Part shown: piece by piece, positions 5,619 through 11,508 of the stretch
Position numbering within the stretch: position 1 is the stretch's first letter
Layout: every line of letters starts with the position of its first letter
Assembly: GCA_036170135.1 (NCBI GenBank)
Contig: JAVHOP010000086.1
Span: 1 to 11,508, forward strand
Direction: 5' to 3'
From: CG1-02-35-72 sp036170135
GTDB taxonomy: Bacteria > Bacteroidota > Bacteroidia > Flavobacteriales > Flavobacteriaceae
DNA: 11,508 nucleotides
Position numbers and translations under genes: made by a program
The notes under the pieces: generated by a model
Databases searched by the model: none
The model's input: the letters and a program-made list of their open reading frames with translations, nothing else
What the model was told of the DNA's origin: nothing

Positions 5619-5729
5619 ATGTTTTAAATTCTATTTTCCAAAAATTAAAATAAAAATACCTTCAAAACACAGAAACAAAATGACCTTGATTGGCGTCTTC
5701 TAAATAAATAGTTATTTAAATATAAAATT

Positions 5730-6296
5730 TTGAAAGTCATTTCACTTTTTAACAACCAACAACTTTTGATAAAAAGGTTAAGTCAGCATGATAAAAGCGC
5801 TCAAAAAGAGTTGTTTGATTGTTTTGCACCAAAAATGATGGGTGTTTGTAGGCAGTATGTCAAAGATTTTCATTTTGCCGAAGAAGTGATGCTTAATGGA
5901 TTTTTAAAAGTGATGACTAAAATAAAATCCTTCGAAAACAAAGGGAGTTTTGAAGGTTGGATAAGAAGAATTATGGTTAATGAATGCATCTCGTTTTTAA
6001 GACAACAAAAGCCAATGATATTAATTGATGACAATCGCTATTTTGAAAGTAAAACAGAAAGCCAAGAACAAGCCGACTTTGAAGTGTCAGATTTACAACA
6101 ATTGGTCGATAAGCTACCCGAAGCTAACCGTCTTGTTTTTAATCTTTTTGCAATAGAGGGGTATAATCACAAAGAGATTTCGGAAACCCTACAAATTTCT
6201 GAACAAGCTTCGAGATTGCGATTGTTTAAAGCTAGAACCCAACTAAAGGATGATTATATAACGCTAAAAAATGTCAATAATGGAAAAGGATGTTGA
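5730..6296 (+). CDS. RNA polymerase ECF-type sigma factor (sigma-70 family)
   Basis: The 188-residue product is an extracytoplasmic-function sigma factor that would direct RNA polymerase to a small set of promoters. Region 2 spans about 25-91 (VCRQYVKDFHFAEEVM, then GSFEGWIRRIMVNECISFLR) and region 4 about 122-175 (LPEANRLVFNLFAIEGYNHKEI and the helix-turn-helix ETLQISEQASRLRLFKART). The second helix has EQASRL where many relatives have a GT/S-SKS pattern. The start is a TTG codon: an in-frame TAG lies seven codons upstream (5709-5711), no ATG precedes the conserved region, and the resulting N-terminus MKVISL matches the MKVI-type start of flavobacterial homologues. Its stop overlaps the next gene by 17-26 bases, implying translational coupling with a membrane protein in the usual anti-sigma position. 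No convincing TAnnTTTG promoter was found upstream. Confidence 0.88.
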   Translation: MKVISLFNNQQLLIKRLSQHDKSAQKELFDCFAPKMMGVCRQYVKDFHFAEEVMLNGFLKVMTKIKSFENKGSFEGWIRRIMVNECISFLRQQKPMILIDDNRYFESKTESQEQADFEVSDLQQLVDKLPEANRLVFNLFAIEGYNHKEISETLQISEQASRLRLFKARTQLKDDYITLKNVNNGKGC

Positions 6297-6966
6297 AAAA
6301 CTGATACAATCAGAATTTACAAATAGAACCATCAATCCGAGCGCATTTGCATTTGAAAAATTGACTATAAAGATTGATGCTCATCAACGCATGAATCGTC
6401 TTAATAGGTCAAAATATATCTTGCTTGTGGCTAGTGTTGTAATTGCTTTATTTTTTTTAACTGATGGATTTCAGTTATTTCATAAAAAACCAATAGAGAA
6501 ACAAATTATCAGCGACATTAAATCAGATTCATCAAAACCGATCATTATTGAAAATAAAAATGCAATTGCTGATGCGCTTCCAATTAAACATTTGCAAACG
6601 GAATTTAAACAAAAGGTTTCAAAACTTGAACCAAATGCTTTAATTCAAAAATATGCTAAAAATAAATTAACAATTTCTGTTTTGCCAAACATACAATCCG
6701 AAACAAAACTGACTGTTCTTAACCCTCAAAATTCAAAACTTGTTATGTTTAAAAACCAAGTGACCGATGCCGAAATAAACCTACTTTTAAATGGGGCACA
6801 ATCAAAAATGTCAGCAAATAGCACTGATAGTTTATCGGTTAACGCATTCCAATTATTATACGAAATAGAAGTGGAGCTAAACAAACCACTTCCCGAAAAG
6901 GTGATTTTAACCTTGCAAACCGGTTCGCGTGCCCTAAAAGGTTTAGTCAAAACCTCAAACAACTAA
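6271..6966 (+). CDS. Single-pass membrane protein, putative anti-sigma factor
   Basis: This protein of 231 residues (228 if translation begins at the second ATG, 6280) has a cytoplasmic N-terminus of about 48 residues, one membrane segment (about 49-66, YILLVASVVIALFFL) and a periplasmic domain of roughly 165 residues. It overlaps the sigma gene and follows it directly, the arrangement expected for a membrane anti-sigma factor. The N-terminal stretch (AFAFEKLTIKIDAHQRMNRLNRS) could be a small sigma-binding part, but no zinc-binding HxxxCxxC motif or FecR domain is seen. The periplasmic part is rich in Lys, Asn and Ser, without a recognised fold, and ends in VILTLQTGSRALKGLV. Function is inferred from position and topology only; a structural partner of the downstream envelope protein is another possibility. 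Confidence 0.7.
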   Translation: MSIMEKDVEKLIQSEFTNRTINPSAFAFEKLTIKIDAHQRMNRLNRSKYILLVASVVIALFFLTDGFQLFHKKPIEKQIISDIKSDSSKPIIIENKNAIADALPIKHLQTEFKQKVSKLEPNALIQKYAKNKLTISVLPNIQSETKLTVLNPQNSKLVMFKNQVTDAEINLLLNGAQSKMSANSTDSLSVNAFQLLYEIEVELNKPLPEKVILTLQTGSRALKGLVKTSNN

Positions 6967-6998
6967 AATTACATCAAATAATTAAAAACAAATAGATT

Positions 6999-8057
6999 AT
7001 GAAAAATATTACCACATTATTTATCGCTTTCTCAACGCTTTGTGTGCTACAACTATCTGCCCAAAATCAGAATTTCGAAGAACAAGCCAGAGTACTTAAA
7101 AACAGAATAGAAAGTATTACTTACGAAGAACGTGCACTTTTAAAAGATGCAATTAAAGAGATAAATATTAGACAACAAGCTTCAGAGATTTCAGAAGAAG
7201 AAGCTCAGCGGCTTAAAGAAGATGCTGCTCAAAAGTCAGCTCAAAGTATCAAAACGCGCATTGCAGAAGTCGAACAACAATTGCGAGATTTAATTCAGAA
7301 TAAAGTTGATGAAGGTATTTTTAAAGAAGAAAACAGCCGAAGATTTCGATTTGCAGGGTTAGATATTGATTATTCCGACAGCTATAATCATCGGCACAGA
7401 AGACATGATTATAACCGACGCACAAAATCATCAACTATCTTATCGATAGGGTTTAGCAATTTAGCAACCGATAATCTGACAAATTCCATAGAAAATTCTG
7501 ATTTCGATTTTTGGAAGTCTCAGATAATCGAAATTGGCTCAAATTCTAAAACCAGAATGTTTAAAAATAGCGGTTTATTATATGTAGATTACGGTTTCTC
7601 ATTTATTTACAATACACTTAGACCAAAATACAATCAGTATTATGTAACAAATAATAACACAACTTTATTGCAAATACATATCGAAAATTTAGATAAATCG
7701 AAATTTAAAAACTTGCAATTGCTCTTTCCAGCTTATTTAGAAATAGATTTTGGCAATACAAAATCAAATTATGAGAACATGCATTTTAAACCTGATAGTG
7801 GTTTTAAAATGGGCTTTGGCGGATTTTTAGGTCTCAATGTTAAAACAAAACAAGTTTTAAAATACCACATGAACGAAGTGAAAGTTAAAGATATCAAAAA
7901 AGGAGACTTTAACGTAAATAATTTTTTATACGGTCTAAATGCTTTTATAGGTTACAGAGATACCAGTGTTTTTATGCGTTATTACATCAATCCCATATTT
8001 AAAAATAATGTGATTGATCAAAACAATATAACTTTAGGTTTGCGATTCGAATTGTAG
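6999..8057 (+). CDS. Secreted coiled-coil protein with probable outer-membrane beta-barrel
   Basis: The 352-residue product carries a signal peptide (MKNITTLFIAFSTLCVLQLSA, cleavage near residue 21). A charged helical, coiled-coil-like segment (about 25-105, rich in E, K, Q and R) follows, then a histidine/arginine/tyrosine-rich linker (about 120-142, SYNHRHRRHDYNRR). The C-terminal domain (about 143-352) has alternating hydrophobic and polar residues with FLGLN and ending ITLGLRFEL, as in outer-membrane barrels closing with a terminal aromatic-containing strand. I do not recognise a named family. It is 32 bp downstream of the putative anti-sigma gene and probably the last gene of the sigma operon. 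A stress sensor or surface protein controlled by that sigma factor is an inference from position. Confidence 0.7.
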   Translation: MKNITTLFIAFSTLCVLQLSAQNQNFEEQARVLKNRIESITYEERALLKDAIKEINIRQQASEISEEEAQRLKEDAAQKSAQSIKTRIAEVEQQLRDLIQNKVDEGIFKEENSRRFRFAGLDIDYSDSYNHRHRRHDYNRRTKSSTILSIGFSNLATDNLTNSIENSDFDFWKSQIIEIGSNSKTRMFKNSGLLYVDYGFSFIYNTLRPKYNQYYVTNNNTTLLQIHIENLDKSKFKNLQLLFPAYLEIDFGNTKSNYENMHFKPDSGFKMGFGGFLGLNVKTKQVLKYHMNEVKVKDIKKGDFNVNNFLYGLNAFIGYRDTSVFMRYYINPIFKNNVIDQNNITLGLRFEL

Positions 8058-8093
8058 ATTAACACTAAATTTAAATATTAAATTTAAAGAGCC

Positions 8094-8101
8094 TATCTTT
8101 G
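8094..8101 (+). promoter_or_regulatory. -7 promoter element of rnpB
   Basis: TATCTTTG matches TAnnTTTG exactly, and the first base of helix P1 (8106) lies at the expected start distance. No -33 TTG is seen. Only A+T-rich repeats (taaattta at 8066-8073 and 8079-8086) separate it from the preceding gene and no terminator is present, so read-through from the sigma operon is possible. Confidence 0.6.
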
Positions 8102-8104
8102 CCC

Positions 8105-8419
8105 CGCAGGTCGCCTTATCGTTCCGATTTATCGGAAAGGAAAGTCCGGACACCACAGTGAAGCGTAATGGGTAACGCCCATCCGGCGAAAGCCGAGGAC
8201 AAGTGCAACAGAAAGCAAGTACAGTTAGGCTGTAGTGAAACCAGGTAAACTCTACGCGGTGCAATGTTACGTATATTGGAGCTCCGATTTATTTCGGATA
8301 AGGGTTCACGCTCGATTCCAAGGGGTAAACAGCTCAAGTTAAGCAGCAATGTTTAACTCAGATAAATGATAAGGCATTTTCTTTTAGAAGATGACAGAAT
8401 CCGGCTTATAGACCTGCTT
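8105..8419 (+). ncRNA. rnpB: RNase P RNA (bacterial class A)
   Basis: This is the catalytic RNA that removes 5' leaders from tRNA precursors. The universally conserved segments are present in order: GGAAAGTCCGG (8139-8149), the GGTAAAC...GCGGTGCAA block (8244-8264) and the 3' ACAGAATCCGGCTTAT (8394-8409). Helix P1 pairs gcaggtc (8106-8112) with gacctgc (8411-8417), which fixes both ends to within a few bases. P3 is visible as ttccgat/atcggaa (8122-8137). The length, about 315 bases, is slightly short for class A. The 3' strand of P1 runs straight into six T residues, which may help end transcription. Open frames on the opposite strand here are not genes. Confidence 0.97.
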
Positions 8420-8759
8420 TTTTATTTGTGAAAAACATATTTCAAGAACAAGCAAATTATTATCTTTAGTGGAACAATTCCTGACAGTGAAATGTTTGAG
8501 ATAAATAAATTCAATATGCCGATATCTAACAATCTGTTTTTGATACTTAGCAAGATTCTTTTGAGATTTTTATATTGTTAAATCGGTAAAATTAGCCCTA
8601 AAAAGAATCTATAAATTTCATAATTGATAATTTATGTTGCTTTAATTTCATGATTCTTAACAAATAAACATATTAGTTAAATAGCTTTAAAAAGCAGTTT
8701 GAATTTCGTAAATTCGCAAAAAATAATAATTCAAAACTTATTAATAATACTTTAACACT
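8420..8759. other. Gene-free region between rnpB and aconitase
   Basis: No credible coding frame, tRNA or known RNA was seen. It contains a TTGATACTTA copy (8540-8549) related to the repeats at 251-313, a perfect 10-bp inverted repeat agattctttt/aaaagaatct (8553-8562 and 8601-8610, 38-base loop), a further gattctt (8652-8658), and gcttt/aaagc (8683-8694). The last 60 bases carry the likely aconitase promoter. Confidence 0.5.
8701..8716 (+). promoter_or_regulatory. Probable aconitase promoter with overlapping inverted repeat
   Basis: TAAATTCG (8709-8716) matches TAnnTTTG with one mismatch and lies 43 bases before the aconitase ATG. It overlaps the perfect inverted repeat gaattt-cgt-aaattc (8701-8715), which could be an operator. 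No -33 TTG is seen. Confidence 0.4.
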
Positions 8760-11024
8760 ATGGCATTTGATATAGAAATGATTAAGGGCGTTTATTCAAG
8801 AATGACTGAACGCGTAGATACTGCTAAAAAAGTAGTTGGCAAACCGTTAACTTTAGCCGAAAAAATATTATACAACCATCTCTGGAATGGCAATCCAAAT
8901 CAAGATTTTAAACGTGGTGTAGATTATGTCGATTTTGCGCCAGACCGCATAGCGTGTCAAGATGCAACAGCCCAAATGGCATTGTTGCAATTTATGCAAG
9001 CTGGAAAAAGTAGGGTAGCGGTACCAACAACCGTGCACTGCGACCATTTAATTCAAGCCAAATTAGGCGCTGATAAAGATTTGCAAAATGCAATAAATAC
9101 GAGCAGCGAAGTATTCAACTTTTTAGGTTCCGTTTCAAATAAATACGGCATTGGTTTTTGGAAACCGGGTGCTGGAATTATTCACCAAGTGGTTTTAGAA
9201 AATTATGCTTTTCCCGGAGGAATGATGATAGGAACTGATTCACACACTGTTAATGCAGGTGGATTAGGTATGATTGCTATTGGCGTAGGAGGTGCAGATG
9301 CTGTTGATGTGATGGCTGGAATGGCTTGGGAATTAAAATTTCCAAAACTTATTGGTATTAAATTAACCGGTAAATTATCGGGATGGACAGCGCCAAAAGA
9401 TGTCATTTTAAAAGTGGCGGGAATTTTGACCACCAAAGGTGGTACGGGAGCCATTGTTGAATATTTTGGCGAAGGAGCCAAATCAATTTCCGCCACAGGC
9501 AAAGGAACCATTTGCAATATGGGTGCCGAAATTGGTGCTACCACATCAACTTTTGGTTATGATCAATCAATTGAACGTTATTTACGTGCAACAGGTCGGG
9601 ATGAAGTTGCAAATGAAGCTAATAAAATTGCCGCTTATTTAACAGGTGACGACGCCGTTTATGCAAATCCAGAAAAATATTTTGACCAAGTAATCGAGAT
9701 TAATTTATCCGATTTAAAACCACATTTAAACGGACCTTTTACGCCAGATTTAGCGACTGAAGTTGGCACCATGACCAAAAAAGCAATTGCAAATGGTTGG
9801 CCCTTAAAAGTTGATTGGGGACTAATAGGTTCTTGTACCAACTCGTCTTACGAAGATTTATCGAGAGCAGCTTCTATTGCAAAACAAGCAGTAGATAATA
9901 AGCTAGAAGCTAAAGCCGAATTTGGTATTAATCCAGGCTCTGAGCAGGTGCGTTATACGGCCGATAGAGATGGCTTATTAGATATTTTTAAAAGTTTAAA
10001 CGCCAAGATCTTTACCAATGCTTGCGGACCTTGCATTGGTCAGTGGGCTAGAGATGATGCCGATAAACAAGAAAAAAACACAATTGTTCATTCATTCAAT
10101 AGGAATTTTTCTAAACGCGCCGATGGCAATCCCAATACTTATGCCTTTGTAGCTTCGCCAGAAATGGTTGCTGCAATCGCTATTTCGGGAAGATTAGATT
10201 TTAATCCGATAACCGATACACTTATCAATAAAGACGGAAAAGTAGTTCGTTTTGATGAACCTAAAGGCTTTGAATTACCTCCAAAAGGTTTTGATGTTAA
10301 AGATCCGGGTTTTGTGGCTCCTTTTGAAGACGGATCTAAAGTGAATGTGGTGGTAGAATCTAATTCAGAAAGATTACAATTGCTCACACCTTTTAAACCG
10401 ATTCCATCAACCTTAAGAGGTGCTAAATTGTTGATTAAGGCGAAGGGTAAATGTACAACCGATCACATTTCTATGGCTGGACCTTGGTTGCGTTTCCGTG
10501 GCCACTTAGACAATATTTCAAATAACTGTTTAATTGGCGCAGTCAATGCCTTTGGTGGTGCTACAAATAAAGTTAAAAATCAGCTAAATGGCGCGTTTGG
10601 AACAGTGCCAGATACTGCCAGAGCTTATAAAGCAGCCGGTCTATATTCAATTGTAGTGGGCGATCAAAATTATGGCGAAGGCTCGTCACGTGAACATGCA
10701 GCGATGGAACCACGTCATTTGGGAGTGGCTGCCGTAATTGTAAAATCATTTGCCAGAATTCACGAAACCAATCTTAAAAAACAAGGTATGTTAGGATTGA
10801 CATTTGCCAATGAAACCGATTATGATTTGATTCTAGAAGATGATACCTTTAACTTTTTAGATTTAAATCAATTTATGCCCGGTAAACAATTGTCATTAGA
10901 AATGGTTCACAAAGATGGCTCTAAAAATGTCATTAAATTGAATCATACCTACAACGCTGGACAAATTGAATGGTTTAAAGAAGGTTCTGCATTGAATTTA
11001 ATTAAAAAAGAAAACGCTAAATAA
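8760..11024 (+). CDS. acn: Aconitate hydratase (mitochondrial-type aconitase)
   Basis: This 754-residue TCA-cycle enzyme interconverts citrate and isocitrate through cis-aconitate in the cytoplasm, using a [4Fe-4S] cluster. Cluster ligands are C359 in GSCTNSS and C422 and C425 in ACGPCIG, one residue off mature pig heart aconitase (358, 421, 424). The catalytic loop GEGSSREHA gives S642, S643 and R644, the same numbers as in the pig enzyme. DSHT and the swivelling C-terminal domain (from about 560) are also present, so the protein is full length and apparently active. This is the mitochondrial-type family rather than AcnA or AcnB of E. coli. The gene is monocistronic: its own upstream region and a terminator 37 bases after the stop. 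Its labile cluster makes it a plausible client of the RIC protein encoded in the same window. Confidence 0.97.
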   Translation: MAFDIEMIKGVYSRMTERVDTAKKVVGKPLTLAEKILYNHLWNGNPNQDFKRGVDYVDFAPDRIACQDATAQMALLQFMQAGKSRVAVPTTVHCDHLIQAKLGADKDLQNAINTSSEVFNFLGSVSNKYGIGFWKPGAGIIHQVVLENYAFPGGMMIGTDSHTVNAGGLGMIAIGVGGADAVDVMAGMAWELKFPKLIGIKLTGKLSGWTAPKDVILKVAGILTTKGGTGAIVEYFGEGAKSISATGKGTICNMGAEIGATTSTFGYDQSIERYLRATGRDEVANEANKIAAYLTGDDAVYANPEKYFDQVIEINLSDLKPHLNGPFTPDLATEVGTMTKKAIANGWPLKVDWGLIGSCTNSSYEDLSRAASIAKQAVDNKLEAKAEFGINPGSEQVRYTADRDGLLDIFKSLNAKIFTNACGPCIGQWARDDADKQEKNTIVHSFNRNFSKRADGNPNTYAFVASPEMVAAIAISGRLDFNPITDTLINKDGKVVRFDEPKGFELPPKGFDVKDPGFVAPFEDGSKVNVVVESNSERLQLLTPFKPIPSTLRGAKLLIKAKGKCTTDHISMAGPWLRFRGHLDNISNNCLIGAVNAFGGATNKVKNQLNGAFGTVPDTARAYKAAGLYSIVVGDQNYGEGSSREHAAMEPRHLGVAAVIVKSFARIHETNLKKQGMLGLTFANETDYDLILEDDTFNFLDLNQFMPGKQLSLEMVHKDGSKNVIKLNHTYNAGQIEWFKEGSALNLIKKENAK

Positions 11025-11060
11025 TTTACTAAAAAGTTAAAATTCAATTATTTATTTATT

Positions 11061-11091
11061 AAAACCTCTAAAAATATTTGGAGGTTTTTTT
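11061..11091 (+). terminator. Rho-independent terminator of the aconitase gene
   Basis: An 8-bp stem aaaacctc/gaggtttt (11061-11068 and 11081-11088), extended inward by a G-U and three A-U pairs, runs into a T-run (11085-11091), 37 bases after the aconitase stop. Confidence 0.85.
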
Positions 11092-11487
11092 ATGGGTTTT
11101 TTAGAAAAATATACCGTAGTCCGATTAGAAATTAATAGAATGGAGGTCATCTTTTTAACTAAGTGAATCTGATTAGGTTCCTTGATAACCGATAGAAGGA
11201 CTGGCAGAAAATATTTGATGAATTGATACAGTAAATTCTATTTTAGAGGTCTTACTTTTAGAAATCATTATAGTTAAAAAATTAACAAACAACTTATTAA
11301 TTAACTAAAAAATAAGATAATTTATTTTGAACTTTTATCGGACATTATTAATTTTTTTATTTATTGTCATCTTAATATTTTATTATTAGCAACAATTTAT
11401 CTGTTGTGTTAAAGCAAGAATTTTAGTTAATTGTTTAACTGACTTTAATTTATTAAGTTTACGAAATCATTTTCTAATTTTTTGCAG
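11092..11487. other. Gene-free A+T-rich region
   Basis: No credible coding frame or known RNA was recognised. Two short inverted repeats stand near the right end: caaca/tgttg (11390-11394 and 11402-11406) and agttaa-ttgt-ttaact (11425-11440). The latter has the 6-4-6 layout of a dimeric activator site and lies about 55 bases before the ATG at 11488. Confidence 0.45.
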
Positions 11488-11508
11488 ATGGAATTAAATA
11501 TAAATAAC
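11488..11508 (+). CDS. Possible start of a gene cut by the right window edge
   Basis: An ATG is followed by six open codons (MELNINN) to the window end. It follows about 400 bases without a gene, with an A+T-rich leader and a dimer-type inverted repeat 55 bases upstream. Seven codons are too few to name anything. Confidence 0.3.

Noticed and set aside
5725..5732. AAATTTTG as the -7 element of the sigma gene
   Set aside because: It includes the TTG start codon itself, so transcription would begin inside the gene and lose the conserved MKVI start; it also mismatches the consensus.
8034..8349. Two minus-strand open frames of about 76 codons
   Set aside because: They lie opposite the RNase P RNA and have no exported or domain-like features; the RNA explains the sequence.
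9203..10387. Several minus-strand and off-frame open frames inside the aconitase gene
   Set aside because: The aconitase frame is complete with all active-site residues; the others are out-of-frame by-products with atypical composition.

Overview
The window looks like chromosomal DNA of a Bacteroidota member, most likely a flavobacterium-like lineage. The evidence is the low G+C content and the A-rich translation starts without clear Shine-Dalgarno sequences. Several promoters match the Bacteroidota -7 consensus TAnnTTTG. The ECF sigma factor begins MKVI, as flavobacterial homologues do. The RNase P RNA, the mitochondrial-type aconitase and a DUF7935-like membrane protein point the same way. 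No phage, IS, CRISPR or tRNA was seen.

Layout. Positions 1-94 (minus) hold the start of a secreted-protein gene that runs off the left edge. A G+C-rich palindrome cluster and short direct repeats (195-313) separate it from a minus-strand pair: ric/ytfE-type iron-sulfur repair protein and a small membrane-anchored DUF7935-like protein. Facing right are an OmpP1/FadL porin, then an apparent operon of three sulfur genes: a type III-like sulfide:quinone oxidoreductase (SQR), a TusE/DsrC-like sulfur carrier and a DsrE-family protein. That operon ends in a strong terminator. Next come an ECF sigma factor (TTG start), a single-pass membrane protein in anti-sigma position and a secreted coiled-coil/beta-barrel protein. 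These are followed by rnpB, a 339-bp gap, aconitase with its terminator, and about 400 bp without a visible gene, at whose right edge a new gene may begin.

How the parts work together. SQR would oxidise sulfide at the membrane and feed electrons to quinone; the TusE/DsrC-like and DsrE-like proteins could pass the resulting persulfide sulfur onward. The most interesting signal is regulatory. FNR-type boxes (TTGAT-N4-ATCAA, one mismatch each) precede both the porin and the sulfur operon. In both cases the nearest box is centred 33 bp upstream of a -7 element, and a second palindrome lies exactly 22 bp further upstream. This suggests shared control by CRP/FNR-family activators responding to oxygen limitation, NO or redox. 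The ric gene, which repairs NO and oxidative damage, has a different, long palindrome over its promoter, better suited to a repressor. The left half therefore reads as a small low-oxygen/sulfide/NO response neighbourhood, and the right half as housekeeping plus an envelope-type sigma operon.
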